This document shows, in pieces, positions 1-12,183 of a stretch of 64,000 nucleotides of DNA; positions within the stretch are counted from its first letter, which is position 1, and every line of letters begins with the position of its first letter. Below the pieces are notes generated by a model. That model saw only the letters and a program-made list of their open reading frames with translations. It was not told where the DNA came from and did no database searches. A program made the translations under genes and the position numbers. Origin of the DNA: Lavandula angustifolia (lineage: Eukaryota; Streptophyta; Magnoliopsida; Lamiales; Lamiaceae); NCBI GenBank assembly GCA_028984105.1, contig CM054817.1:28236313-28300312 (forward strand). Direction: 5' to 3'.

Positions 1-350
1 AATTGCATGGTTCTAATCTAATAAGTTTGAATATTTTAGGCAAATTTTCAGAATCTGAAACCAAAAACTAATTTGGTGTGGTTGGGTAAAAGATAAATAA
101 ATGTGACAATTTATGTGGAGTAAAGCTGCAAAGACATAGCATTGGACAAGAGAGTAAGTGAAGGACAGAATCTCTGTTTGATACATGCACTATTTCAACT
201 ACATGTTTCTCCATCCCAATTATCTTGCACACTATGGTTATAGCGTTGTTTCTAAAAAGGATTGTTAGTTATATATAGAGTGGTGTAAAATTGCAGGTCT
301 AAGCAAGTTCTTTAAACCATTACATATTCAAACAAGAAATCAAAAGGGAA
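1..350. other. AT-rich intergenic DNA
   Basis: No open reading frame or recognisable repeat is visible. The last 17 bases (334..350) are the left target-site duplication of the SINE that follows. Confidence 0.6.
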
Positions 351-571
351 GTCCCCATGGGATGGCGTAGCGGTTAAGGTGGGTGGCCCGGGACCGGTAG
401 GTTCTGGGTTCAATTTCCACCAAGACCGCTATGTGATTTGTCTGTCACCCTGTCACATTAAGGGTGGTTGAACCCTCCCGTGTGGTTTGCAGGCTACTGC
501 ACAAGGAGCATGGTTTACCCAGTGCGCACCGAAAGTAGCGGCTGCGGGTTCCACGAATCAAAAAAAAAAAA
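351..571 (+). mobile_element. tRNA-derived SINE, full-length copy with target-site duplication
   Basis: A short retroposon with a tRNA-like head. A pol III box A-like sequence (TAGCGGTTAAGGTG, 368..381) and a box B-like sequence (GGTTCAATTTCC, 407..418) are followed by a unique body and a poly-A tail. It is flanked by a 17-bp direct repeat, AAGAAATCAAAAGGGAA, at 334..350 and 572..588, which is the mark of LINE-mediated insertion. At least six relatives occur in this window (near 11.6, 13.2, 15.6, 25.3, 30.4 and 42.3 kb), so this is an active or recently active family in this genome. The family name is not known to me. Confidence 0.85.
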
Positions 572-634
572 AAGAAATCAAAAGGGAAAGTCTAAGTACG
601 TATGGCACAAAAAGTGAATGCAATTTCTTCAAAA

Positions 635-1102
635 TAGGGTTGTAAACTAATCGAATTGAATCAAATAATATATTATTTGATCCATATTCATTTTTGAATA
701 TTAAAGTTGATCCGTATTCGATTCGTTGTTGATATTTGAATTATTAGAGTCGATTCGAATATCCGATCCTTTTTTTATTGAGTAATTTGATCATTATTCA
801 AATATTCGGTTCGAATTTGGTACTTATTTAATACTATTCGATTCAAAAGTATTCAATTCAAAATATATATTCAAGAAACAAATTTATAATAAGTTTTCAA
901 AAAAAGAATTAAATATATAAATGTCTTTCTAAATTTATTATATATTTATATTTAATCAAATATTTTCGAATATCGAATCGAACATCATGATTTTGTATTC
1001 GTATTTGAATACTAATCGAATATTTATATTCGAACTCGAATATCAAAATTTCGAATACAAATACCGATCGAACCAAAAATATTTGATTCGTTTACAACCC
1101 TA
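635..1102. mobile_element. non-autonomous hAT-like element
   Basis: The ends are imperfect inverted repeats: TAGGGTTGTAAACTAATCGA on the left, and TAGGGTTGTAAACGAATC when the right end is reverse-complemented. The interior is AT-rich and full of short GATTCG/CGAATC palindromic motifs with no coding capacity. The flanking 8-mers (CTTCAAAA and CTGTAGAA) match at only 5 of 8 positions, so the duplication is decayed and the class assignment rests on the termini. Confidence 0.55.
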
Positions 1103-1522
1103 CTGTAGAATTGTCTCACAAAAAAGGGGAACCGGACAATATATATAGGGCGGCCCAAAACGGCAAAATTAAACAAGATAATTGATACGGAGGGAGTATG
1201 AAAAATCAAGAGCGCAAAATCAAACAATTACATGAAAAACAAAGCGAGGCCCAAAACCATAAAATTGTGACAACTTTTAAGATTGGAAAAAGTGGTTCTT
1301 CTTACATACTAAACGAACGTGATCTCAGAAATATGAACTGGTAATGATGTTGCTCTGAGATAAGGATTCTTACCCAGCCAAACTGTGAGATCCTTCTCTT
1401 ATACCTTCCAACAAACAACAAGGGAAAACAGGCCAATAATATATTGAACCTGAAGACTCTATACCAACAGAAGGGACTAGTACTAGAGATATTATAGTAG
1501 GGTTACCTGCTCAAAGATGTGA
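1103..1522. other. 3' flank of EB1C with a Stowaway remnant
   Basis: This holds the downstream flank of the minus-strand EB1C gene. A lone right-end Stowaway motif (ACGGAGGGAGTA, near 1187..1198) shows a truncated MITE. Nothing else is recognisable. Confidence 0.5.
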
Positions 1523-3333
1523 TCAGAAAGTGACTAGAGGAGATCCGCTGCAATGGACATCGGATACTTCAGACAACCGTTGCCTCGGAGAGGAGGAGTT
1601 GCTGGCAGCAGCATCTACATCAACATTGATGAAGCTCTTCCTCTTCTGGGAATCAGATTTGTGTGGCTCCTCATTGGATGAGCCACCTAGTTCATTCTCC
1701 TGCTGTTGCTGTGATATCATAGCTTGAGCTTCTGCTACAACTGATGCATCATCTTCTGCAGCATATAGAATCCTTTGTATTGCATCAACCACCTAGAAAG
1801 AGTATTGGATCAGTTAATGAGCATCTTATAACTTTGGAGGAAGGGTGGTTAGTGATGAAGTGGTACCGGAGATTTTCCGATGCCAGGGGTCTGGCATAAG
1901 ATCTCAATGTCTCTCAGTTTGGCAAAGTAGAAGTCTCTCTCCTTCTCTAGACTGTCAATTGATAGCTTCAATTCTGTAACCTGTTGTTCGAACATGGCCC
2001 GTTCTGCTTCGTGGGAGCTAGAGCTGGAACGTCCACCACTCGAAGAAGGCCTAACTGCCTTGACAGATTGGTTGGTTGTGTTTGCATGAGCGGCGTCAGC
2101 CCTTCTGCTGTTGTGAGTGGCTTGTTTGGGCAGAGGGGCTGAGCTTTTAGTTGAGGGTTGTGATTGTGCAAATTTCTTGCTTAGCTCTTTACCACCCTTG
2201 CAAGCTTCTCTTCTTTCCAAAGCATTGTAACTAAGATAAGAATTGAAAAATAAGAAAAGTATGGAAAGTTAAAAGGAGCAACTCATCACAAGGAAATTAT
2301 ATAGAGAAACAGGAGATTAGCATCTCACCATGAACGGAAACAAGGTCTTAGATTAATGTCAAATACTTATGTTTCATCCTAACTTAGCTTCATGAAAGAG
2401 GTGGAGAAAGGATACATTGATATGATTCATACCATAACATAGCCAGAGTTATTCATAATCTACATCTAGTTTATTCAATTCAATGTGAAGTAGAATCATC
2501 CATATCAAGTTTGCAATTCGTAATGGACACATCTCCAGATCAGAATCAGATAGAAGATGGCATCCCATTTGTAATGATACACCATATATCACCAAAAAAA
2601 CAGAATGAAGATAATATTTTGAATAAATCGTCACTAATCATCATGATCATACAGTAAAGAGGAGATGGTAATCAAGTTTAGACCTCAGAACTTACGTATT
2701 CATTTGTCCTCCATTAGCACAATCGCAGTAGCGCTTCATCCACTGCATAAATTCCAAGTTGTCCAGCGCCCTTCCTTTGATTAATTTGTTCACCTCAATG
2801 TGCTGCAGCCAACACCGAAACAAAAAGGAAAAACAAAATTCTAGAAATTAAAACCTTTTAAAGCCACGTTCAACACACATATGAAGATAGAACAGTAGAT
2901 CGCAAAAGAAGAAGCAATTCAAGCATAAAATTCCCCAATTTCCTCAACCAAAACGAACAACAATACGAATCGGAACAAATTGATACCTTAGTAATCTTCA
3001 GTTTGTTGAAAACATCTTGAAGAACCTTATAGTTCTGGATCATCTCGTATTCACTCTTCGCATCGAAATTGACTTTGTGCATCGGAACCATTCCGTGATG
3101 AACCGCGTCCATGAGCTGGCAGTGAACGGCGCCGGTACAAGCCTGAAGATACGTTAAAAAAAAATTATCCATTAGCGGTCTGAAAAAATTGACAGAATTA
3201 CTTCAAAATCGCGATCGATCCATACCTCTTCCACTTTGGTAAGATTGAGATGGAGCGTAGAATTGATCCACGAAAGTATCTCCGATCTGCCGACGAAGTA
3301 TGCAGAGTCCATCATTCCGATATTTGTCGCCAT
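1523..3333 (-). CDS. EB1C: Microtubule plus-end-binding protein EB1C, five exons
   Basis: EB1 proteins bind growing microtubule plus ends. The plant EB1C type is also nuclear and acts in mitotic spindle and phragmoplast organisation. Exons read complement(1523..1792, 1867..2230, 2696..2802, 2987..3142, 3226..3333), all with GT-AG borders and consistent phase, giving about 334 residues, the usual family length. The start MATNIGMMDSAYFVGR and the following calponin-homology domain (residues about 1-120, with VNFDAKSEYEMIQNYKVLQ) are typical of plant EB1. A Ser/Pro/Thr-rich linker leads to the EB1 coiled-coil/four-helix region (about 205-265, with FYFAKLRDIEILCQ). The tail is basic (QKRKS) and ends SDVHCSGSPLVTF. 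It lacks the acidic EEY/F-type end of other EB1s, which marks the EB1C branch. No frameshift or stop is seen, so it is probably functional. Confidence 0.93.
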
Positions 3334-3600
3334 TATCTCTCTTCTTCAGTTTGTGTTTTGAATTTTTGATTTGAGTGCGAAGATGGAATGAGAACCAATG
3401 GTTAACTTCAGACTTTAGGTAGAGAGAGAAAGAGCCGTTATGTGGAGCGTGTTTGAAATGAGAGAGAGCGGGATTCCCTCTCTTTTGTAGTTCGAAAGTT
3501 GCAGGGTTTGGGGGATTAATGGGCTGGGCCTATTTCAAATAAGTCAGGCCCATTAATAATTATTAACCCTCAAGCTGAAATCAGACTGATAGTCGGTAGT

Positions 3601-4252
3601 TAGAACTGACAAAATACCGGGTCGGGCCGAAATTGCCACATCGGACCGGACCGGGCCCGCTCGAAAATTCATCGGGTCCTAAAAATGTGAAACTCGGCTC
3701 AGACCTAGGCTTTCGGGCGGGCGGGTGAGCTTAACTCGTGTAATTTTTTATTTTTTCAAATAAATTGAGATCAAAAAAATAAATTAATACACTTAAGGTG
3801 CAACACATGAGTCTTATAATAACAAAACACAAGTTAATAGTCAATGTACTTAAATTGCAAATATGACCGATGATCAATTATTCAAAATCATCAAACTATG
3901 AAAAACTTAAAACGGTAAATTTCGAACTCCCAAGGTCTCTCTTCTTTCTTTGTTTTTTTAGTCTTGCCCTACATACAACGAGATAGATTTTTTTTTAATT
4001 TTTCTTGGAGCCCAAACCCAACTGCCCAAATATTAGAAAATTAGGAAATGTTTTTTTAGTTAAAAATAAAAAAATAATAAAAATAAACGGGCGGGCCTGA
4101 AAACCCCGAGCTTTTTAGGCCCGAGCCGGGTAAGTTCGGTGGGCTTTCTGGGCGGGGTTTTTAGGCCGGCCTTCATTCCGGGCCTCTATTTTCGAAGCTC
4201 TACCCAACCCCGAGTACTGGTACCTCAGGCCGGACTCATTTTGCCAGCTCTA
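3601..4252. mobile_element. hAT-like non-autonomous element upstream of EB1C
   Basis: The terminal inverted repeats are TAGAACTGACAAAATACCGG on the left, and TAGAGCTGGCAAAATGAGTC when the right end is reverse-complemented. Both ends are followed by GGGCC/CGGGC-rich subterminal blocks, with an AT-rich core. Flanks GTCGGTAGT (3592..3600) and GTCGTAGT (4253..4260) look like an 8-bp duplication with one later indel. It lies about 270 bp upstream of the EB1C start, so it could affect that promoter (inference). Confidence 0.7.
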
Positions 4253-4578
4253 GTCGTAGTCATGTTTTTATGAGTAAAATTCTATTTTGCTATTGTAATG
4301 TGATCACACTCATTTTTTATGGTGTAACATTATAACATATTCGATTTTAATCTTGTGAAGCTGCGGCTTCGGTCCGTTATTTGTCCTTTCGTATAATCAT
4401 GTTTGTTTTTGGCACCTGAACGAACGAGTCGAGATGGACCCGAAATCTCAACACTTCTTTATTTCACGCACTTGATTCATAAATAAACTAAACAAATCAT
4501 AGGACACTAGAAGAACACCAGATTTTGGACCAAATACCAAATTGTTCTGTAGGTACAACCTACACTTTCTAACAAGTA

Positions 4579-4797
4579 TTCCCTCTGTCCCGCCCGATTT
4601 GTCTTGTTTCTTTTTTGTACGGAGATTAGAGTGGGTGGTTGTGTATAGATGAGTGCGTAATTGCGTGTAAAGACGTAGGCCCCAGAAAGAAAAAGTGGTA
4701 GGTTGTGTAGTAATTATTTTTCTTTTTTGGAAACAAGATAAGTAGGGTGGGACAGCAGGAAAAGAAAAATAAGACAAGTTAAGCGGGACGGAGGGAG
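4579..4797. mobile_element. Stowaway-type MITE
   Basis: The termini TTCCCTCTGTCC and GGGACGGAGGGAG form the Stowaway (Tc1/mariner) inverted repeat, flanked by TA on both sides. It is the same subfamily as the copy at 5728..5950, with which it shares the internal TGTCTTGTTTC and GTGGTTGTGTATAGATGAGTG-like blocks. Confidence 0.8.
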
Positions 4798-5727
4798 TAA
4801 TAAGGTTCATTTTATATTAACAAAAAAATAATTATATTAAATAATAATTATAAGCACGACTGTCATCCACTCTAGGATTAAGCCCTTTAATTCAATGAGC
4901 TTTTAACAAAGCATACTACTCATTTTGAAATATATTAATTATTGGGTGCAAATTAATTCTGAATTAGTGACCATCATACCCAATATATCATTGTCACAAT
5001 AGCTTTGCTTTCTCATTATTCTATTTTCACAGTTTTGATGACTTATGGGTGTGTTTGCAATAATTTATAGTTTCCAACTTATCACTTAATTTAAGAAAAA
5101 AATCGAAAATGAGTGTTTTTAATAGTTTAAAATTCAAAAAATTCTCTTAATTTAAGTTGAAAAAGCATAAGTTGATGCGGTTGTTCGAACCCAATTTATC
5201 CAAGTTATGACATTTTCGTAATTTTACAGAAGTTACAACTTTGCGATTTTAATTTAACTTAAATAGGGGACAAAATAGATTTTTTTTCTTATTTCACACT
5301 CCAAAATAAGCTATTAATTTGCAAACATTATTATTTTTTTTTAATTTTTCTACTCTTAAACCGTTTTTTGCAAACTTCCCACAAATTCTCGAATAAACCA
5401 GAACTTAAAAAGTTAATCTACTGCAAAAACCTCCTAGAATATCTAAGTTTAATAATCCAATTATTACAGAATTTGAAGTTCATATATTGAAATATGTAGA
5501 GACATGTATGAGTGTAATCATCATTAAGTCGACATATGATCAACTAAAGTCTCATAATTCATAAATCATAAATATGATCAAACTCTTGCACAGTAGTAAA
5601 TGATATGCAAAGTAGAAGAGTAGTATGTAAGTTTACATGATTGTTTTCCCCATTTCGTGGCTAGTTTAGTGGAGATTTGGTAAAGTAGGACAAGATTAAT
5701 AAATTAATCTTAATTAACAAAATTATA
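4798..5727. other. AT-rich intergenic DNA
   Basis: No gene. The stretch 5044..5420 has TTTGCAA/TTGCAAA motifs that may be an old MITE, but no clear ends could be fixed. Confidence 0.4.
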
Positions 5728-5950
5728 CTCCCTCCGTCCCGCTCGACTTGTCTTGTTTTTTACGGCATGGAGATTAAGATGAGTGGACGGTTGTGTATAT
5801 ATGAGTGAGTGATTGTGTGTAGAAATATAGGTCCCATAAATAAAAAGTTAGAATTTATGTAGTAATTATTTTTTCTTTTTAGGAAATAAGACAAGTCGTG
5901 TTGGACGGCTAGAAAAGGGGTACAAAACAAGTCGGGCGCGACGGAGGGAA
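5728..5950. mobile_element. Stowaway-type MITE
   Basis: Ends CTCCCTCCGTCCC and CGACGGAGGGAA with flanking TA. It is a sister of the copy at 4579..4797. The region from 5951 to 6247 that follows shows nothing recognisable. Confidence 0.8.
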
Positions 5951-6255
5951 TATGATATAACCGATTGTACCCACTGTTTTGGATCAGTTCAAGGAAGACT
6001 GCAATTATTGGAAACTATATTATATCATTTGTTCTAGTGCAATTAATCATCAATTCAAGATGTCTAATCAAACCATTCATCCATTCATTAACCTTTGTTT
6101 ATTCGTACCTTTTCATCAAATACTCTCTCTCTCTCTTAGTATATCAATTACACCAATATTTTCTTAGTATAAATTAATACTTTCAACATAAGTATGAGAA
6201 TGAGAAAAAAGAGCCAAATAGAGAACGAGGAAAAGGAGAAAGAACAAGTTGGAAT

Positions 6256-6720
6256 TATGGGTGTCAATTCGGCCAAACCGATTCTAATCGAATCGGATTT
6301 TCAATTAATCGAAATTTCAGTTCTTTATTTGCAAAATCAGATGTCGAACCGAAATTTTGACTCGGTTCAATTTTTAACCGGAAAATTCCGATTTGATTCG
6401 GTTTGGTTTGATTATGACCAAAATCCCAAGAAAAAGAAGAAAAATAATAAAAGAATTATAAATTGAATTTTTAATATGAATGTAAAAGAAAAATATTAAT
6501 ATCTTTTATAAAATTAATATTTTTGATAAAATTAATATTTTATTTTAAAATACTGAAATATGCTCGGTTAGGTTAACCAATTAATTAAATAAAAAATAAC
6601 TGAAAATTAAAAAATATAAAAAATAAAAATAAAAAATCAAACCAAAACCTTTTAGTTCGATTCAAAATACTTTGATTCAATTTGATTCGGTCGATTAAAC
6701 AGACCGATTTAACAACCCTA
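6256..6720. mobile_element. hAT-type MITE with perfect 8-bp target-site duplication
   Basis: The element runs from TATGGGTGTCAATTCGGCC to GACCGATTTAACAACCCTA and is flanked by GTTGGAAT at 6248..6255 and 6721..6728. The subterminal regions carry repeated GATTCGGTT-type motifs in both orientations. It encodes nothing, and the open frame at 6194..6466 that overlaps it is chance. Confidence 0.75.
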
Positions 6721-7904
6721 GTTGGAATATTGTAAGCTTTTTCAAAATCTTTTCACAAAGTCACTTTATCATCCATTCAACTCCATATAACAAAAATAAT
6801 TTAGGTGATGAGTTATTTCATGTCAAAGGTATATATATTATTGAAGTTTTTGTTTATTTGAATAAATCTCTATTTTTACCGAGCCTTTTAAGGATGTCAG
6901 AAACCGAATCTTTTATGATATCAGAGCCGAGATGTAACTTTGACGTTTCAAGCAAATGTAAAGAAGCATAACAAATATACTCCTTTTAAGTTACAAAGCT
7001 AAAACTGTACTTTCCTTTGGATAAAAGAGTAGTTGGAAGAGCAAAATCAGAATATATTTTGTGTATCTCCAACATAAAACAATGGCCTCTCCTGTCTGCA
7101 GGTTCGGTGGTACTTGAGTTGGATATGAAACCATTGGCTTTATCCTTAGTGGTGGGCTCCTCTCATCTACTTAATTCAACACATCTAAATTAAATTTACA
7201 ACATATTGGCCATAAAGTCCAAATTAATTAGTTAAAGTAATGTAGAGTATAATATAATACTACTAAGGTGGATCATATTTGCATGGTAGTACTTTGTTTA
7301 ATTTGTAAATGCTGCAGATATAAAAGCTAGGGCTTTGACCTTATATATGGATAGATGTATACAATTAAACCGATACAGATTCGATAAGAAGACATAGTTA
7401 GGAAGTAAGAAGTATACGTACTCCTTATTTTCTTTTTGATGCATAATCCTTATCTTTAGCCTTCATAAATTAAACATATAAAGATTATTGCAGTATCAAA
7501 TCGTCTATCTCAAAAATTCTGTCCTAAAGTTGTCCCATAAAGTAAGCATCTTGTACAAATTGAAAAATTGTACCGTAGACATCTAGATGTCTACTCTTAT
7601 GGGACAACGTTGGAACGCGTGATCTTGTGCCAGAATATGCATAACGAATATTCCAAAACATATTGAATCCAAACTATCTTGTTATAAGATGAAATGTGCA
7701 GATTACTTCTTCTTATTATTTTAAGAAGCCTTCTTAAAGATTCATTCTCTCAACTAATAATTCCATATGGTAATAACCTAATTAAGGCTCAACGACCAAT
7801 ATTTTTAAAATTAATATAGATTACTAGGCTTACCAAATTATTCCCTTGAGAAATTATTTTTGATTTTATTTGGTGTGTGCACGATTGCAGGAAGGCGGTG
7901 AAGA
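6721..7904. other. Intergenic DNA, nothing recognised
   Basis: AT-rich sequence with no open frame of coding character and no repeat boundary. A lone match to the retrotransposon primer-binding motif (ATATCAGAGCC near 6919) is not supported by flanking LTR structure. Confidence 0.4.
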
Positions 7905-7912
7905 GGAATGAG

Positions 7913-8299
7913 CAGGGCCGGCCCTGAAGTGTATGCAACAGGGACGACGGCCCAGGGCCCCAAATTTTTAGGGCCCATAAATTTTTTTCATTATCTAATT
8001 TCTTTGTAGTATATAAATTATTTAGTTAAGAAAATGTTCATTTGTTCATTTTATTTTCAAGTCAAAAGAAAGAGCCCAACAATTCTCCTTATTTAAATTT
8101 AATAAAGTTGGCCCAAAATTTTATACATGTATATATATAATTTAGTCTAGATTCTAGAATCCTAAACAACCAAAATAGTATGGGGTTGTCACTATTTATT
8201 TTCTTTTTTCATATCTTTTTCTCCTCTAGAAACGGCTATAGAGAGGGATTCATTTTTAATTGTTCGCCCTGGACCCATTATTTCTCAGGACCGACCCTA
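7913..8299. mobile_element. Short hAT-like element with 8-bp target-site duplication
   Basis: The 15-bp ends, CAGGGCCGGCCCTGA on the left and TAGGGTCGGTCCTGA from the reverse-complemented right end, match at 12 positions. The flanking 8-bp repeat GGAATGAG (7905..7912 and 8300..8307) is exact. The 387-bp interior is AT-rich and non-coding. The following stretch to 8853 holds nothing recognisable. Confidence 0.75.
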
Positions 8300-8853
8300 G
8301 GAATGAGGAGCATGGGTTGATAGAAAATTACGTATTTCGTCCCCTAATTCAATATTTTACTAACTTTAGAATAGTGGGAATCATGGGATATGTGTAGGTG
8401 TGTGATTTGGTAGTATTTGAGATGGGCACATCTAGAGCAGATGGTGGTGTCTTTTTCGAGGATCTTAACGTACGCATAAACAAACAAATTGTGTATCTAC
8501 TTTACTCGCCCCTCCAAATTATTGAAATTAGTTTTTTTCCCAAACTTCAATGCACTCTAGCTGTCATGCACACCCAACCTCCTTTCTTTGTCTCATTGAC
8601 GCTTCAAAAGGACACACACTAATAAAGTATAATTGGAGTTTCCATAATTATTTGGAATAAAATGGTCTTACTTTATGAGTCTTTCGAATATAATTTTAAG
8701 TAGCGGTTGCAGATTATATTTATTATAATATAAATTATATATTTTTATAAGTAATATAATTATAGTGTAAAGCTTCAAATCCCTTAGATTATAATTATCT
8801 CTGTTTCATGGAGAGCGTTTTCCTTTCTTTTTGGGCCATTCCTTAATTTTATA

Positions 8854-9043
8854 TTCCCTTTGTCTTATGATTATTGTAACAAAAATTTTCGGCACGATAT
8901 TTTAGGAGAGTTTTTGGTTGTAAGTAAAGATGTGGAGCCCTAAAAAAAATGTTTGTAGTATTTTTTTTTATTTTAGAAATGTTACAAGAATAGTGGGACG
9001 TCCCAAAAAGGAAAATGTTACAAGAATTGTAGGACGGAGGGAG
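8854..9043. mobile_element. Stowaway-type MITE
   Basis: Left end TTCCCTTTGTC, right end GGACGGAGGGAG, both flanked by TA. A second right-end-like motif (GGACGGAGGCAGTAG) near 9169..9183 suggests tandem or duplicated MITE debris. The stretch 9184..9612 is otherwise empty. Confidence 0.7.
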
Positions 9044-9612
9044 TATAATTTGCCTATTTTAACAGTCACACATTTTATTTGAGGGAAGTGCAATTTTACA
9101 TAGTTATACTCGTGATTAACAACTCTCCTAAATAATCGTGCTGAAAAGAAAATAGACACTTTATGTAGGACGGAGGCAGTAGTTTATTGCGTTTTGTCCT
9201 ATGAATTATGAAAATGTGTAATTTGCTCTTAAACTATTGACTCGTGCGTTTTTGCCCATAAACTATGGAAATGTGCAATTTTAAATCTGAACTATATAAT
9301 TAATCGTGGAAAGTGAAAGCTCCGACTAGAGTACAAAGTTTTGGTAATTTCATTTTGAATTACCACTAAATTAATAGTTTATGTGGTAAATTGCACAAAA
9401 CTAAAAAATTCAGAATGATATTACTCTTGAATTTGTACATATGTTTTGAAGTATTTGTCAAAATTTCATTGTTCTACAACAAATTAGATAATTTAATCGT
9501 TGTATTATATATTTTCATAATTCGGAAGGTAAAAAGTATAAATCTAATAATATAGGGGACGAATTGAATATTTACACAATAGAAAACAAAGTGAAAAAAA
9601 ACCTAATATATA

Positions 9613-9925
9613 CTCTCTCCGTCCCATTATTAGTGGCCACCTTTCCTAATTCGGACGTCCCGCTATTAGTGGCAACGTCCTAAATTAGTAAAAAGTTAAT
9701 ACCCTCTTTCATACTTTATTATTTTATCTCTCTTACTTTATATCTACTCTCATTATTATACTCATTTCTCTCTCATACTTTATTATCTTATATCTCCTAC
9801 TCTCTCATTATCACACTCATCTCTCTCTCATACTTTATTATCTACTCCTCTCTCCTACTTTATTACATATTCTTTTAATTCTCGTGCCGAAAAGAAAGAC
9901 GCCACTAATAATGGGACGGAGGGAG
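9613..9925. mobile_element. Stowaway-type MITE
   Basis: CTCTCTCCGTCCCATTATTA at the left mirrors TAATGGGACGGAGGGAG at the right, with TA flanks. The core is a long run of CTCTC/TACTTTATTAT repeats. The same subfamily appears at 16261..16556 and 21475..21775. Confidence 0.8.
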
Positions 9926-10019
9926 TAATATTCTAAGGAAGAAGAATAACAAGCAAAGAGAAAAAAAAGAAAAAGAAAAAAAAAGGAAAAAAAAAACTAA
10001 CGAACATAATGCAAGTCTC

Positions 10020-10560
10020 CCAAACATGGCGTTACGGTCCGTTACGTCGAATCGACTGGAAGGGGTGGGCCCGGATTTAACTAACTGGGCTTGCGTGGGT
10101 GGACCGGACATGACTGAGGTGGATGCCTTTGTCTGAAGATAATGTGTCATTAACCGGACACGTGGACGCCTCAGCGTCGACCTCCTTATCTTTCTTTCCC
10201 ATGCGCTCATCAACTGTCAACCGCCGCCTTGTAAGACTGCCCTTATTTAATAATGCTAATAATAATAGGAGCAATAATCTCTCTCTCCCCCTCTCTCTCT
10301 CTCTCTTTCGATTTTGGTTTTGATTTATTATAATCTTTTGTGTCATTTTTTAATTTTTTTTTCCGATAAAGAGATAGGATTGGACGACGGCGTGTGCAGG
10401 ATGGGGAGTATTTTCCACGTGCTGTAATTGAATTTTGTCATATAATTGGAGGGGCAAATTGATAAAGACAGAGCATCTTTCTCTGCTTTCCAGCTCTACG
10501 TATAACTCCAAAGCAAAAAGGTACTCACCGTGTTCAGCTGCAGGGACAATTTTGTAATTG
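10020..10560. other. GC-richer non-repetitive island with G-box motifs
   Basis: In contrast to its AT-rich surroundings this stretch is GC-rich and free of recognised transposon ends. It contains an ABRE/G-box-like site (ACACGTGG near 10158..10165), a second CCACGTG near 10417..10423 and a CT microsatellite (about 10270..10307). No convincing exon is seen on either strand. It could be a relict promoter/5' region, a non-coding transcript or a conserved regulatory block. The nearest downstream gene is the MYB about 3.6 kb away. Confidence 0.35.
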
Positions 10561-11523
10561 ACTTCTCTTCAAAAATAAAATTAGAGTAACATTTACATTA
10601 ATATTTCAGATTTTTCATACATTCAAATCGGTTATTCATTTTTCAATTGAATCATATAAATCTAAGTATCATAATTTCGTATGTCATATTCACTATCCCT
10701 TCGCCTCATCTTCTCTTTCTGCTGAGATGGCTCTCTCATAGTATAAACTTTGTTAGAACATAAAAATACATATTATTTAATTAACTTCCTTCATTTAAAA
10801 AAATTGAGGTTGATTTACGTTTTAAAAAATGAGGTAAATTGGCGAACGGGAGGAAGAATATGCAGACCGAAATTGGGATGTTTAAACTTATATAACTCAA
10901 TTGAAAGAGGGAGGACCAATTTGAACATTATGGGAAAGGTGAAGGGACGAATCTGACGACAGAATAAGAGTTATAAAGTGAAAGACTAATGTGAATGTTA
11001 TAAAAATGATGAAGAATTAATTTTCAGACACACTGCGAAAATAATATATACACGGTTCGATTTCGATTCCACCATCATCAATATTACTCCCTCATCTTTA
11101 ATCACTCAATCCAAAAGGCATTAATGAAATTAATTTACTCCTTATGCTGACAAAGCTAGCTGAACTTTAATTAAATATTTCGTACTCATTATCAGCTAAG
11201 CAAATGCTAGCGCAACAGTATGCAGTGGAGAGGAGTGACCGCAATCCTAAATTTGGAAAAAAATCTTGTTGCCTTAAACCACCCCATATATATATATATA
11301 GAGTGAATTATGTGAAAAGCTGCATTTAACGTGAGAACTGCGAATCATGCATAATCTTTATATAATTTATGTATAATCGTTATATATTTTATGCAAAAAA
11401 ATATAATTTTATATTATATATATTTTTATGTAGAAGGGCAAAAGTGTAAAATTATAAATTTTTTGCATAAAATATATAACGATTATGCATAAATTATACA
11501 TGATTCGCAGTACCAGATCCACA

Positions 11524-11525
<2 letters not shown>
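10561..11525. other. AT-rich intergenic DNA
   Basis: No gene. An imperfect inverted repeat around ATGCATAATC...GATTATGCAT (about 11347..11510) suggests a small foldback sequence ending in the TA microsatellite. Confidence 0.4.

Positions 11526-11558
<33 letters not shown>
11526..11558. repeat. (TA)n microsatellite
   Basis: About 16 uninterrupted TA units next to the poly-T side of a reverse-oriented SINE. Confidence 0.9.
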
Positions 11559-11561
<3 letters not shown>

Positions 11562-11576
11562 TATTTTAATGACGAT

Positions 11577-11876
11577 GAACCCGTATCCGCTGTCTTTGGT
11601 GCATACATGGTAAACCTCGCTCCTGTGCAATAGCCTAATAGCCTGTAAACAACACATGAGAGTTAAACCTCGCTCCTGTACAATAGCCTGCAAACCACAC
11701 ATGAGAGTTAAACCTCGCTCCTGTTCAATAGTCTGCAAATCACACATGAGAGTTAAACTACTCTTAATGTGATAGGATGACAGACTCACACATAACATTT
11801 CCAGTATAATTTGAACCCATGACCTATCGGTCCCGGACCATCCACCTTCACTGTTACGCCATCCCATTGGAACTTA
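11577..11876 (-). mobile_element. SINE copy with internal tandem triplication
   Basis: A reverse-oriented member of the same SINE family as 351..571: the tRNA-like head reads from about 11876 leftward and the GCGGATACGGG-type tail is near 11585. The body segment containing TTAAACCTCGCTCCTG and CACACATGAGAG is present three times in a row (about 11610..11760), making the copy roughly 80 bp longer than the full-length one. Confidence 0.8.
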
Positions 11877-11972
11877 AACCACCCCATATTTAATACTCCT
11901 TATGCTCCATTAAGTGTGTTTGATTTTTTTTATAAATAAGACGTTAAATAACCAAAAATTCTTTCAGAAATA

Positions 11973-12183
11973 CTCCCTCCGTCCCATTATTAATGTCCCA
12001 CTTGCCTTTTTTGGTTGTCCCATTATTTATGTCCCATACCAAATAAGGAAATAAATGAGTGTACCACAATCAATCTAAGCAAGTGGACCCCATCCCTTTA
12101 TACTTTTATACCAAAACTTTACACCTTTACCTCCACTATCTTAATTACCGTGCCCAGTCTCAATAGGAATGGGACGGTGGTAG
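11973..12183. mobile_element. Stowaway-type MITE
   Basis: CTCCCTCCGTCCCATTATTA at the left and GGGACGGTGGTAG at the right, with TA on both sides. The right end is mutated. Confidence 0.7.

Noticed and set aside
351..430. Possible tRNA gene
   Set aside because: Box A and box B are present, but the sequence cannot form a proper cloverleaf and is followed by a SINE body, poly-A and a target-site duplication.
6905..6945. Retrotransposon primer-binding site (ATATCAGAGCC)
   Set aside because: No LTR end precedes it and no gag/pol-like sequence follows.
9905..10346. Overlapping open frames of 60-100 residues around 10.1 kb
   Set aside because: They include MITE sequence and CT/GA microsatellites, lie on both strands, and show no recognisable domain.
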